Source of the DNA: Topomyia yanbarensis
Taxonomy: Eukaryota > Arthropoda > Insecta > Diptera > Culicidae
NCBI RefSeq assembly: GCF_030247195.1
Contig: NC_080670.1
Location: forward strand, 34,458,497 to 34,522,496
Direction of reading: 5' to 3'
DNA length: 64,000 nucleotides
This document shows positions 35,207 through 47,116 of the stretch, piece after piece (position 1 is the stretch's first letter; the number at the start of each line of letters is the position of its first letter). The notes beneath the pieces are model-generated. The model had not been told where the DNA came from, searched no databases, and worked only from the letters and a program-made list of their open reading frames with translations. Made by a program: the position numbers and the translations under genes.

Positions 35207-35214
35207 ATTGAAAC

Positions 35215-36781
35215 ATTTTCCGAATAGAGTCGTACCTCGGTATAAAGCAACCACGATACATAACCTCGATATAGCTTAACTCAATATAACGTAATATAAC
35301 ACAACTTCTGAAAAAGGTCGATTGTAATCGGTATAATTCCATTTAAAATTATTTTTGGCATAGTTCCTTTACGGGGGCACCTTTTCGAAATTTCGAAAAA
35401 AAAGTCGTTTAAGCTTGGGAACGTTTATATCTTTTATTGAACTGAATAGAATTAATCAATTTCTTCGCCATTTTGTCGAAAATCAGTTTAGTAATGTTGT
35501 ACTAAATTAAGAGCCGTCAATATGGTGTACCAGCCGAACACTAAAATGATGAAAAGTTTTAAATACAGGTTCGCAACAGATTTGTTTCTATTATCATTCG
35601 TATTGAGCTGGTTCAAGCGAACGGAGCATATCTCCTCAAAGGATACCGACAACCTGGAAGGAAATATTTGTGAGATATGGACAACTTGTACATTGTGATT
35701 AAATTAGTTTGTTTCGTTTTGCATTACTAGCAGAAACCAATATTTTTATTTCCAATGGTTGGAAAGTAGCATGCACAACGAAAAAACCGATATTAAATCA
35801 TCCGACCAAAGCTTGTTCGTGATTGGTCCGCGCTTATTTATGCGTCGAATCGCAAATCTTGAACAGTATATGAATTCAGTTGAATGCGCTTGGCTCTCTT
35901 TTCGTGAGATTACATATCAATACCGAGAGAGAAGACGATTAATAGGAGCGGCCGTGTCGATGAACAGACTGCTTCCTTTAGTTTGTTTAGTTCCGTACTA
36001 GTAGCCACGCAAATTGGATAGAATCAAGCATTTCAATACCGGGTGAGAAGACGATTATAACGGTGTGGTCGCCCTCGTGGACTGGCTGCATTTGAAATTC
36101 AGTTTTATGGTCCTTGACATTGTATTTATTCCCAATGATTGAAAAATTTCATAAACAGTGAAAAAGCAAAACCGACTATATATAACAAATAAACTTGTTC
36201 GTGATTGTCTACCGCTCATTTCATGAAAGCCGTATATCTGTTGGACTTAGCTTCGTTTTGAATTCGCGGCTCTAAGTGCTATCATGACACTCCGGGAATC
36301 GTTACACACCCACCTTTTTCTCATCAGGCTTTTCAATGCCCAATAGTTGGGACATTAATTCCTTTGAACGCACAGAAGGCATTCGAATATAAGTTTTAAA
36401 CGGTCAATCATACTGAATGTCTTTGGCAAAGTTGCTCATCCAAAAATAATTTTGAAGTTTTAATTTAAAATTCTAAAAAATGTGACTTTTTACAAACATC
36501 ATAACTCCAAAGATACAAAAAATCGCTAAATGGTATTACCGCGACTAAAATCCTCTAAGATTCCACGAAATTGTAGCATAATGTGCAAACTTCGTTGAAG
36601 AGAATAAATGTGTATCTTTAATTACCAACATCAACTAAGATCATGGTGGTTTAAAACCAAAATACTCCAAAATAAAAGTTACTGCAACTGAAAACCGTTA
36701 ATATAGAAAGTGATAAACAGGGTCGTAGCGCGGTCTTCTCAGTTTTGAACCCCTTGCGATGTTTGTCAACATTAGAAGCAT
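35215..36781. repeat. Intergenic with a diverged tandem duplication
   Basis: 35745-35990 and about 36115-36250 share CTTGTTCGTGATTG and neighbouring blocks, and TCAATACCGAGAGAGAAGACG at 35918 resembles TCAATACCGGGTGAGAAGACG at 36032. 35230-35300 has repeated ACCTCGATATA/ACGTAATATAAC motifs like pogo-type termini. No gene is seen. Confidence 0.4.
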
Positions 36782-36925
36782 CCCAGTTAAGCTCAGCCGG
36801 AAATGAGCCGGAATTCTGGCTGGTTCCAGTTCGTATTCTAGTTAGAATCGGTTGTGTCACTGGAGCTGGAATACGAACTGGAACCAGCCAGAATTGCAGT
36901 TCATTTCCGGCTGAACTTTACTGGG
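36782..36925. mobile_element. Foldback MITE family B with a small arm deletion
   Basis: CCCAGTTAAGCTCAGCCGG to GGCTGAACTTTACTGGG, AT on both flanks. The left arm lacks the CCGGCTCCAGTGACACAACC stretch still present in complement on the right. Confidence 0.9.
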
Positions 36926-36959
36926 ATTGTCAGAGAATGTGCAGCGGTGAACATGAAGC

Positions 36960-37135
36960 AGAGATGCCAGATTTGAAGATTTGTCTTCATTTTAAAGACA
37001 TTTTAAATGTTGTGATTTCTGGCAGAATTCTAGCTCAAAATCAATAACCGATTAAGAATCCTGGCCGTTGAAGACAAATGAAGACAATTTTCATGAAATC
37101 TGAAGACATTTGAAAAATATACCTGGTATCCCTGA
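36960..37135. mobile_element. Family H element, best copy
   Basis: CAGAGATGCCAGATTTGAAG at the left and ACCTGGTATCCCTG at the right form an imperfect terminal repeat (CAGRGATRCCAG). Inner blocks TTGTCTTCATTTTAAAGAC / TGAAGACAAATGAAGACAA pair around CAAAATCAATAACCGATTAAG. The CAG start is hAT-like; no clean 8-bp duplication was found. Confidence 0.65.
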
Positions 37136-37869
37136 TTGAAGTTAAGTACCTACAAGACGATCTAAACAGAGAGCAATGTATATTCTAATATTCCTGAAAG
37201 TAGGGTTCCTAGTACCGACTCTTTTGGCGAGTACCGGTTCAACAGTACTGAATCCCTCAGTACCGGTTGTACCGGTAAAATACCTGTGCTGGAATATTTT
37301 TGTCAAAAAAAAACTGAATAACACCAGAGCAAATAAAATGTTAAAAAGTATACTTTTATTGGCAAGCTACGCTTCTGTCTATCTTTTGTTCTAGCCCAGA
37401 GCAGAAGCAAAAAATTACTCATCAGTCATCAATGTCTACTGCTTTGTTGCTTATCCATAGCACAAACAATACAGTACCGCTCTTCCGGCTGTGCAGTGAA
37501 ATCAGAAAACTACAGAAGTAAAATGACCAAATATGCGGTTATTGGAATAGTTCCCAAAGGTGATCTGAAGGACATCTGAAGTTTAGCCGAGACTAGAAGA
37601 TTATCCACAGATTCAATTAGCTAGAGATTACTGGGTAGGGAAAGTTATGAAAATTAGAGCCATAGTACTCAAGTGAGAGCAAGGATGTGAAGTAAACAGA
37701 TCGAAAAACTAGAAGTGGCAGAGTCATTAGAACAGGCTTAATATCGTACGGGCTTAACTTTTGTCTCTTTGCTGATGAGGTTCGAACTTAGGCAGCATAA
37801 CTACGAATCACCCGTCTTGGCATAGACAGACTTGTCCATCTTTACCATGACAACCGGTTGTCACGGTAG
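37136..37869. other. Intergenic, nothing recognised
   Basis: Only a cluster of GTACCGGT-like words (37210-37285) stands out. Confidence 0.45.
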
Positions 37870-38145
37870 GTGCTTACCTTCCCTACTGCTCAATACAATT
37901 CTCCTAGAATATTTTCAATAGTCCAATTGCATGGAAAACGTAGCCAAAGACAGCCTAAATTGATAAGTTTTATCAGTTTTTAATAATATTGAATCATAAC
38001 GAAGATATATGAAACATTCATTTTCCGTCGTCAACGTGAATTGTCCCTGGCAGCACTGCTCCATTAGAATCCAATCCAAATGAAAGCCATTAGTCACATT
38101 TATTAGCCTTACTTGTTTTTGTGAGCAAATATTGCCTTAATCAAA
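37870..38145. mobile_element. TTAA-type MITE family M, partial copy
   Basis: Shares GCTCAATACAATTCTCCTAG, CATTTTCCGTCGTCAACGT and TTGTTTTTGTGAGCAAA with the two complete copies downstream, but lacks both ends. Confidence 0.75.
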
Positions 38146-38347
38146 AAAGAAAAAAACTAAAAGAGCCTTTGAATATTAAAAGGTCGAATTATTATTTTTC
38201 ATGGTAGCCATTAAGGTAGTTGGAAAATTTTGGAGTTGAGTTGAGACTTGGGTTTGGAAAGACAATTGTAAATTTTAAGCATGCCAAATGCCTTAAAAAT
38301 GCATGAAACATCTTGTATCTTGTATTATCTCGTAATTTTTTGCTTTT

Positions 38348-38873
38348 TTAACCATTTCATGCCCAACTTTTTCTAATGCATGCAGTGTTACAAAACTTTT
38401 TTTCATTGAAATCGGTGGGGTCAAAAAACACGAAAAGCCTTTTTGCATAAAGTTAGGTGCTTCCCTTGCAGTGCTAGAAGCTGCTCAATTTTTATCTTCC
38501 AATGCTCAATACAATTCTCCTAGAATATTTACAATAGTCCAATTGCGTGGAACATGTAGCCAAAAACAGTCTAAATTGATAAGTTTTATCAATTTTCAAT
38601 AATATTGCAATATAACGAAGATATATGAAAAATTCATTTTCCGTCGTCAACGTAAACTGTTCCTGGCAGCACTGATCTATTGGAATCCAACTAGGCTAAT
38701 TGAAATAACTTCAGTTCTAGAGCTGGTCCTTGAAACTATTAATACTCAAATGAAAGGCACTTGTCATATTTATTAGCCTTACTTGTTTTTGTGAGCAAAG
38801 TTTGCCGTAATCAAAAGTTATAGCTGTATAAAAACGTTGTTGTCCACAAACAACATGGGCATTAATGGGTTAA
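38348..38873. mobile_element. TTAA-flanked MITE family M, complete copy
   Basis: TTAA target sites at both ends (38348-38351, 38870-38873). Terminal repeats are CCATTTCATGCCCA and TGGGCATTAATGG. Inserts at TTAA with CCC-type ends are typical of piggyBac-related elements. About 518 bp between the sites, non-coding. Confidence 0.8.
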
Positions 38874-39597
38874 GAAACTCTGGTGCTAAACTAAGATTTT
38901 CAAAAAAATATCTACATTTGATGCATTTCCCTGATATAGCGCATATAAAAAAAATATAAACTGCAGTTCCAAACTCAACTCTCATTACGACTTAAAATTT
39001 TACCATATCCCAGAAAGGCTATTTTTTGGAGATTACGACCGCTCCCAACGTTTCATGACATTTTTAAAACATTTTTCTTCCGATTGAGCTCAAATTTTGC
39101 ATATGAACTTTTTTATGGAGATGTTTTCGGTTTGACCATAAATATTAGCGCGCTACCGTAAATCAATACCAGTACACTGATGAGACTATTTTTAGAAGCT
39201 GTGACCTGGTTGGTGGATTGTTGATTACGGTTTACATAATTAGATTTGAACTACGAGTTCATGTGTCGTCACGACATTCCGGTTGTGTCCCACACATCTT
39301 TTTGCACGCATGCGAGAGAAATAAAGATGTTTTTTGATCTAAACCTGATAGATTTTTGCACACTCTTCGTGTAAGTTGCTAAGAAAAACGGTAGCATTCC
39401 GTTATCCATCAATAAAGAAAGCTGACCACATTTTTTTGCTTTACAACCCTCTGACTTGTCTTTAAATTTATTATATCTTCCGTAATTTTTCTCTCTTCCT
39501 CTCTTCTTTCAGTTTCCACAAGTTCGCCGAGATAAGCTCAGAATTGTGATATTGTATATAAAGCAAGCAAATGATGTTACTGGTGATAAACCGTTGA
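38874..39597. other. Intergenic, nothing recognised
   Basis: AT-rich, no terminal repeats or coding similarity noticed. Confidence 0.45.
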
Positions 39598-40104
39598 TTA
39601 ACCCTTTCGTGTCCAATTGTTTTTCTAGTGCACACCATTTTTCCTTGAAAACGGAGGAATCAAGAAACACGAAAAATCTTTTTTCGTGAAGATAGGTGCT
39701 TCCCTCGCAGTCCTAGAAACTGCTCAATTTTTACCTTCCAATGCTCAATACAATTCTCCTAGTCCAGTTGCGTGGAAAATGTAGCTAATGACAGTCTAAA
39801 TTGATAAACTTTGTCAGTTTTCAATAATAGTGCAACATAACGAAGATGTATGAAAAAAATCATTTTCCGTCGTCAACGTAAACTGTTCCTGGCAGCTCTG
39901 CTCCACCGGAATCCATTCAGAATAATTCCAATAACTTCAGTTCTAGAGTTGATCCTTGTAACTGTTAGTACTCAAATGAAAGGCAATACATTATTTACAT
40001 TTATTAACCTTCCTTGTTTTTGTGAGCAAATCTTACCTCAATCAAAAGTTATAGCTGTATAGAAACGTTGTTGTCCACAAACAACATGGGCATGAAGGGG
40101 TTAA
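39598..40104. mobile_element. TTAA-flanked MITE family M, complete copy
   Basis: TTAA at 39598-39601 and 40101-40104, with ends CCCTTTCGTGTCCAA and CATGGGCATGAAGGGG. Same orientation as the copy 1.25 kb upstream and collinear with it. Confidence 0.8.
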
Positions 40105-40958
40105 TGTTCTAGTTGGTCATGCATGGATATACTGAAGCACGGGGTTGGTTTTTTTCATGGACTTCTTGCTCCAGTGAGCAAGGATTTAGAATGGCTATTG
40201 CACTGGCCAGGACAATATGGTGTCTCTTTACAAACTCGTGTCGGGTGACCTTTTGCGGGATTGCCTTGTGTTTAGTTACGTATTCTTCGACTGACTGCCA
40301 AATGCGCCGTTGTAGCTGTAAGGTTCGGGGTGACAATTGCACAGAGAATCATGAAGACGTTTCTTGTATTGGGAAAGCTGAAAAATGTGCCTATTGTGGG
40401 GAGAATCCACATGACCTATTGCCACGCCCCGCTGCATTTTTGTAGATACACCAAACATGAGCTTCGTAGCTCGCTACGAAAAATCATTATACTCTCTTGG
40501 CCCAGGAAGAGCGTGACTCTAATAAACCTCCTAGTCCTGTGTGATGTCCCGCAAGTGCTTTCGTTTTTGGAGCTAGTGTTAATATCTAATGCTAGCTTAG
40601 TCCTGTCGCTAAGTTAGTGTCGGATTCTGACGAGAGGAACTCGAAACGCTTCCCCAATAACTAATCTAAGTCATGGTTCACTTTTTAAATGATCAATAGT
40701 TAATATAACTCAGAACGGAAAACAAACCGATATATAAAAGTTTGCGATTTTTTAAACTCTCTAACCCTAAGCATGAAACTAAACCAAATCCTTTTCATTT
40801 CCAACAGAAAAATCGACTGCTTTTTGAACAACGAACCAAGAGCTAGGCATGCCGATAAGCAAAGGTACTGAAAAATAGCTTAAAACGTTCGCTACAAGGC
40901 TTTGAACGTTCACCTCAGGCACGCACACTTGTCCTACACACCGCAAACGCACAACCTC
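40105..40958. other. Intergenic with dispersed repeat block
   Basis: 40580-40665 carries the dispersed block TTAGTGTCGGATTCTGACGAG (also at 27450, 27665, 30100, 53690, 53808 and 54195). An ORF at 40113-40445 ends with KCAYCGENPHD, faintly like a retroelement zinc knuckle, but it lacks the remaining ligands. Confidence 0.45.
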
Positions 40959-41106
40959 CCCTCTAAGAACGGTTGGTTTCAAAATCGTCCAATGAAGGAC
41001 ATTCGTTGGACCAATTTTGACATCGTCCAAATAACCGTTCAACGAACGTCCATCGTTGGACCCGTGTTGAACGATTTTGAAACAATTTTTTGGACGTCTC
41101 AGTGGG
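40959..41106. mobile_element. Family C MITE, complete
   Basis: CCCTCTAAGAACGG to GACGTCTCAGTGGG, 148 bp, TC on both flanks. It has only a few differences from the copy at 11446-11593. Confidence 0.93.
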
Positions 41107-43735
41107 TCCTATCAGATTCGTTCGGTGAAATCAAAATCCAGCTTATTTATGTACTGTTCTGATGGTTTTAAGTGTACACTAAGGGATTATTTCCATATTT
41201 CATTCGCTGCTATTGCAGTCGCCTTCATCCTAATCACATAGGTAGCAACAATAGTAACTCTTCAAATCGTTTACCTGGCCACGTACTATCTCACTGAAAA
41301 GAGATGGAGCTACCGTTCGCATTGACTGAATTGTTCAAAATGAAAAGAAAAGAAGATAGCACAATATCCAACAGACCCTAACTGCTGCTGAAGTGCAGTT
41401 CCTATTACGAACTAAAGGGTGTATTCGTAAAAAATAGCTCACACATAATGGCTCATCAGGATTTCGCATTTTATCGGGTTGTTTCAGGAAGCGAAGAACT
41501 AAATTAAATTGCATTATTAATTCAATTTAATTTCTTTTTCCATTCTATATGTCTATGATTTTATACAGCTAATTTTCTGATTTTCCCTGTTGCTAACTCT
41601 AGCTCACTTTCATCCAAATTGGGAGACTCGCGAAGTTCTGTCTCCATAATAGCCTATTTGTTCAATTGTGCGTAGCTTCGGCGAATTTGCTGGGCACATA
41701 TCATACGTTCCTAAATTCGTGTTTTTGGTCTCGTATCATTCAAACACATTTCGAGCGAAGTGGTAGGAGGTTAGATCAAGTTGAACCGTTGTTTCCATAC
41801 AAATGGTAAAAGTAGATTCATAAAAAAACAATTTCCTGTATGTTTTCCTATTTAATGTTATAGAAGTATGATTATTACTCCACATCAGTTTTTTTTAATT
41901 CCTGTATTGGACATTTCATCGCCTATATAGCCAGTTCCTTGCTTGTCTTTGACAAGCAGATGCTCCCTGAAGGTTTAAATCACACGAGACATATTGTTAT
42001 TAGAGATTTCAAGCTTCTTAGCGATCCATCGATTCTGGATTTTCAATTTATGTGTACAAAATTTATGCACATAATGATTTGTTGTGTCGAATCCTCAACC
42101 AAAACTGATATGAACATTGACAGATGAAAATAGTTCACGGTAAACAAATCATAGCGTTCTGTTTTTTTACGAATGCAACCTTTAGTTAGATCACATCACT
42201 CCACAATGTCATTACACTAAACTGGTATAGGGAGAACTCTTCCACCAGAGAAGCAAATCGAGCAACAAAAGCACACAACTATCCTCTTATCCTAATGCAA
42301 ATATTGTTAAACTCGAACATGCTGTTGTTGATCCATAAAGGTACTTAGCATACTTCATTTACACGTTGCTGAGTGCAAAAAAAACCGAACCATATCAGGC
42401 TACTTCTAGTCAAGATGTTAACCGTGTTCATTATGTTGTTCTTCTTCTAGCTTTATACAGGCTTCAGACACCCGGTTGAACGTGTATAGGATAACTGTTC
42501 GTACGAATTCTTGCATAGTTGCACGTGTGAAACGATACGATAACGGAAGCAAGGGAATATTGTCTACTTGCCTGCGACTTAACATGCTGGTCTCCGGTGC
42601 TGCAGCTTCTTAGTAGCAATTTTCTCAATTTCCGTCACTCCATGGTTCAACTTGACTCGTTCCGGAATATAAGCATTACGGATGCTCAAGTCCATGGTGT
42701 GGAGGTTTCTAATTGTGATACCGTGATATCAAAAGCTTAAGTGACATGTAAACTAAGGTAATCCTCGGTATTTAATTTTTTGTTTGGATATATGATAGTA
42801 CTGGTATGGGGTACTGCTTAACATATGTAATTACATGAAACACCCCCTAAGTTCACCTTAATTTATCACCGATTCCCAAAGTAACCAAAACGGGAAGGTA
42901 ATCAACTTACCAGTTTTCAATACTCTAGCAAACAAAATTGAACACTTCCGTTCCGTTCAGAATGAGATACACCTTCGATTGTGCGATACCCTTTTTCTGT
43001 TTGATAAAAAGCAACCTGCACCACAAGCAACTGCCAACACGTTGGCCTAGATCTGGGTTGTACCATTACCAACCGCACCGGAAAGCACTGCACCATTCCG
43101 TTGCCCTCACTTCCATCGATTTTCATGAACTCTGTAAGGATAGCCGAAAACACAACCCGGAAATACATGGAAGAAGCAACAACGTATGTATACCGATGCC
43201 GCACCCACGAATACGTCAGGCAGGACCCGGCAACGCCAACACGCTTCCACACCTTTGGAGCACCTACTCCAACAACATGGATTGAGCGAAGTTCACTAGT
43301 TGTCGGTCGTCAGGACTAATGTCCCGTAACCGGCTTCGGTCGATCCTGTAGCCTATTCCAGCTCGACCCACTCTTCTGTCCGAATAGAACCCACGGAAAT
43401 GGATATACGTAACTACACAAATGCCAATCCAAATCAAACCAGTTGGATCGGAAGGACCGGCAAGACGGTGGAGTAAGGGGATAACGATCGAAAAACTATA
43501 GCAATCACTGACGGAAACACGATGTTACCCTACATGTTCCGGCAGATAACAGGCGGAATGCGGACCACGCTGATGGCTTTCCTCCGCAACCAATAATAAG
43601 AGGATGTGTTGCGTTCGGTGTGTGGAAGTACATATGCCGGACAGACAGCCGAGTAGGTCGGTAGGAGTGCTTGCTCACCGGTTTGTTAAATCAACTAAAA
43701 TGCACTGGTAACCAGCGAAGTTCAGTAGTGTAAAT
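41107..43735. other. Intergenic, nothing firmly recognised
   Basis: Mostly AT-rich. 42930-43730 has higher GC and overlapping ORFs on both strands (up to 115 codons) with no family resemblance; it may be single-copy DNA. No tRNA or repeat ends were seen. Confidence 0.4.
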
Positions 43736-43815
43736 CATTTATTAAATAATAAATAATTATAATTAATAATAAATAATTAAATAATAACAACAATAAACAA
43801 TAACAAATAATAAAA
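43736..43815. repeat. Low-complexity (TAA)n-like tract
   Basis: Interrupted AATAATAAATAATTA/AACAATAAACAATAAC repeats over about 80 bp. Confidence 0.9.
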
Positions 43816-44606
43816 AAAAGCTTTTTAACTTAAAATACACGCTTAAATTATGGTGTTCTTTGTAGTTTTTTTTTAACAAACAATAAACAAATAGAATTGT
43901 CCGATTAAGCTTGTAAGAAAAAAATACGAAAATTACTTAGGGCTGATTTATTCACCAACGCTTTTAAACTATGTTTACCGGTGCGTTAAACCTGGTTTTA
44001 AAGTTAAGTATGGGTGAAGAAATAGGCTCTTAGATGTATAAACGAGCGACCGAAAATAAAAGTTGCAAGGACAGAGCATGTTTTGTAAGTAGGGGTTCCC
44101 CCAATACTTGCGTTGTGGTATAAATTGGCCCGGCAGACCCTGTTGACAGGGCGGCAAAGATGTCTCTACTGGTAATTTTCGGATTTATACAGCCACAAAG
44201 AAAAAGGAAAGCGAACTAATATTTCCTTGACCTTGTCCTTAACCTTTCCCTTTTGCTGACTGTTCCTGTTGGTGGATAGGGGGGGGGGGAATTTCTTCCG
44301 CACTTTCGACCGGCCGGTACGTTCGCGGGAACTTCATGCAACACCTTGTCACTTTCGCACATACGGGTGATTTCCCAAGCTAAAATTTCACTCACGGGCT
44401 GGTATCATTCAGCGAAAATAACGTTTTTCACTGGAGCTCTTTGATACAGTGACGTCTTCCTTTTGAGGTTGGAATCGATCTCTTTTTTGTTTCGCCGCAA
44501 AACCAAAATAAACCCCGTTTTCCACTATCGCCACCGTTGTCGCTTGCTGAATAGCGTATTTAGCACTGGTTTTCGACAGCAAAAGAAGAATTCTAGCGCA
44601 TCTAAT
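43816..44606. other. Intergenic, nothing recognised
   Basis: Contains a 10-bp G run at about 44280. No gene features were seen. Confidence 0.45.
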
Positions 44607-44740
44607 GGCATATTCGTTTTTGACAGTGCACTACACCGGTGTAGTCGGTGATACACTCATTCAAACTTGGGTGTAATCAGTCTATCTCTTTCTTTGCACT
44701 ACACCGGTGTAGCACCAAGAAAAAACGAAAACGCCATAAG
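44607..44740. mobile_element. Small foldback with paired CTACACCGGTGTAG palindromes
   Basis: GCACTACACCGGTGTAG occurs at 44627-44643 and again at 44696-44712. The outer arms GGCATATTCGTTTTTGAC and AAAAAACGAAAACGCC are roughly complementary. Each 14-bp word is itself a perfect palindrome. Confidence 0.55.
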
Positions 44741-45809
44741 CCCTACATTTTTATTTACTAATATATAACAAAATGTTCTACACCTATCTAGACCAGGGTT
44801 GCCAAAATTAAATCTGTACTTTTGTCCTAAAAAATCTTTTCATCTGTATTTACTCTTTGAAAAATCTGTGTCGATATCTGTATCGAATCAGTTGAGTCCT
44901 TGAGAGAGCGAACCATTTCAAAAGTTGACGTATGGATAGTTATTTAGAATTGACAGCTGCGATGACCACAAGTTGGTAGAGGTGTGAACATTTGTCGATA
45001 TTTTAAAAATAGTTTTTTTTATTACATTAAGTATGACAGTCAGAGCCTCGAAAAGTAAACATTCACATCATGAAATAACCCAAACAAATATTTACACAAC
45101 ACGTTATCGTTTCCATCTTTATCCCTTCCATCTTTATCCCTTAATTTTGTATTGAACAATATTGACAACCTCAATTAGGTACAGAAAATTTTTCCACCTT
45201 TTCATTCTGCATCATGGGAAAAAATTTAACCATCGAGCTGTCAAATTTAACTATCGTTCTATCAAATTTAACCATGCTCCAGAGTAGGGTTATTTTGCAA
45301 ATAACTTTTGAAGTGTCAGATTTTAACTAAAAGTTAAAAATTTCACCAAATGGTTCACAGCCTAAGTCGACCAATGTAGCTGTCCAATTTTCGGACAAAA
45401 AATTGAGAATTCGCAGAGCATTACAATTAACGTTTCTGGACGTAGACTTCAGCCAGGCGTTTGCTAGGTGCTAACCTGAGTGCATTACAAACCTTTACCT
45501 TTCAGAATGAGCGACCACTCGCAAGCATTCCACGAAGATCCGTCCGAAAATCTTTAAAATCGTGACCGACCATCTTAGATTCCAATGAAACTTTACACGT
45601 TTCACCGTCATGCAAGACTAAATATTTTCCACAGGTAATAAGATTATTTTGACTCAAGAGCAACTTTTCAAAAGGGCGTAAACGTTTCTACGTGTATGAA
45701 TTTCAAAACTTTTTTGTTCGATTACTGTATTTTATACAGCAAAACTATCTGAGAACGAGTTACAGGGAATGAATACTTCTGTCTGAAAAAAATATACACT
45801 GAAAAAAAT

Positions 45810-46515
45810 GTTGTGTCATTTTTCAAAAAAGCAAAAATTTATGATAAAAATTTAAATTGCGAAAAAAACCCATTTTTTTAAATTTTTTATATTTTGTTAC
45901 CAAAAACCTAAAGAGAAAAGAAACATTTTGAATGTATTTGCATGATGGAGAAAAAATCGGTAAAAAAGTTTTCCTAACAACAACTTCGTACATGTTTTTA
46001 AATTTCATACTAATAGACATACAAAATTGTAATTCTATTACAGAATATGATTCTAAGCACCATTTAAAATCAAAATGCACTTAACAAAAATCTTCCAAAA
46101 TGCGATAGTTTTCGAGATATTTGAAATTTTGCTCCTTCAAAAACAATTAGCTCGTGTAATTATGCTCTTTTTAAAAGTTATTCGCGTTACCCCATCAAAA
46201 AATGTCAAAAATTTAATGATTATCGTTTTAAAGACGTAAAAGAAACTTTTTTAGTGTATTTGGATCCTGGAGAAGCTTTCAATAAAAAAGTTTTCCTAAC
46301 AACAACTTTTGACATTTTTTTATAATTCTTACTATTTGCAGTCAAAAATACAATTTTCTTTTCGAATATGATTCTAAACGCCATTTTAAATCGAAATGCT
46401 CTTAACAAAAATTTTCTAAAATGTAGTAGTTCTCGAGATATTTTAACTTTTGTTTTAACAACACAATTATTTTGTTTTATTACGACCTTTTCATAAGTTA
46501 GTCGCGTTTCTCCAT
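45810..46515. repeat. Two diverged direct repeats inside the hAT-type element
   Basis: AAAGTTTTCCTAACAACAACTT, GAATATGATTCTAA..CC.TTT and TTCGAGATATTT occur in the same order in 45810-46195 and 46196-46515. Similar minus-strand open stretches (VVVRKTFL) appear in both, which is a by-product of the duplication or a trace of an old ORF. Confidence 0.75.
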
Positions 46516-46561
46516 CAACAATAATAGGTTTTTCAAAAGGCCCATAAACTTTCCTGCAACT

Positions 46562-46727
46562 TTCTCTTTGACATCAAGGCGATATTGCGAAACATTTTAA
46601 AGTTACATGAAAACAACCAACATATGATTCAGCTATATAGTTTAATCAACAGACCCTATGGTTGAAATATATTTTGGTTTCTTTCATGTAACTTTCAAAT
46701 GGTTTACGCCTTGATGTCAAAGAGAAA
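46562..46727. repeat. Inverted repeat (hairpin), ~45-bp arms
   Basis: TCTCTTTGACATCAAGGCG with ACTTTAAAATG/TTCATGTAAC blocks at the left are mirrored by CGCCTTGATGTCAAAGAGA at the right, with a loop of about 65 bp. Confidence 0.8.
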
Positions 46728-46736
46728 ATTCCTAGT

Positions 46737-46899
46737 AAATATTTGGCTGTGCACGCCGATGAAGTCGACATAAATAATGACTTTTACTGTGAGCCGTGTT
46801 TACCAATACTGCCATTAAACTGTGAAGCAATGTTTGTAAACACGGCTCACAGTAAAAGTCATTTTTAAGTCGATTTCATCGGCATGCACAGCCAAATAT
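46737..46899. mobile_element. Palindromic element family K, copy 2
   Basis: ATATTTGGCTGTGCACGCCG and CGGCATGCACAGCCAAATAT are the ends. The inner arms GACTTTTACTGTGAGCCGTG / CACGGCTCACAGTAAAAGTC are perfect. It is nested in the hAT-type element. Confidence 0.88.
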
Positions 46900-47116
46900 A
46901 GAGGGCTAAGCTGAGAGAGACACAGAGGAAGTATTACTGAAACTAAAAAAAAAAAATCTAAAATAGGTTTTGTAACATCACTTCTCAAAAATCTGTATAT
47001 CTGTACATATACGCAAAAATCTGTATATCTGCACATACAGATTCTTGGTCTGAAACTGGCTGAAAAATCTGTTTAAATACAGATTATTCTGTATTTTTGG
47101 TAACCCTGATCTAGAC

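Larger units (their letters stand above)
44794..47108. mobile_element. Non-autonomous hAT-type element, 2.3 kb
   Basis: Terminal repeats CAGGGTTGCCAAAA and TTTTGGTAACCCTG match the hAT form (CAGGG...). The element is flanked by identical ATCTAGAC at 44786-44793 and 47109-47116, the 8-bp duplication expected of hAT. Internal sequence next to both ends is rich in AAATCTGTAT words. No transposase ORF is present. It holds two diverged direct repeats, a hairpin and a family K palindrome. Confidence 0.9.

Noticed and set aside
35225..35310. Pogo/Tigger-type terminal sequence
   Set aside because: ACCTCGATATAAC-like words are suggestive, but no matching opposite end or target TA pair was found.
40113..40445. 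Zinc-knuckle-like KCAYCGENPHD
   Set aside because: The CxxCxxxxH is present but the last ligand and a second knuckle are not; too weak to call gag.
42917..43319. ORFs of about 110 codons on both strands
   Set aside because: Mutually overlapping and unlike any known protein. A GC-richer patch alone can keep frames open.
45823..46408. Two minus-strand ORFs sharing VVVRKTFL
   Set aside because: The likeness follows from the DNA duplication inside the hAT-type element; no conserved family.
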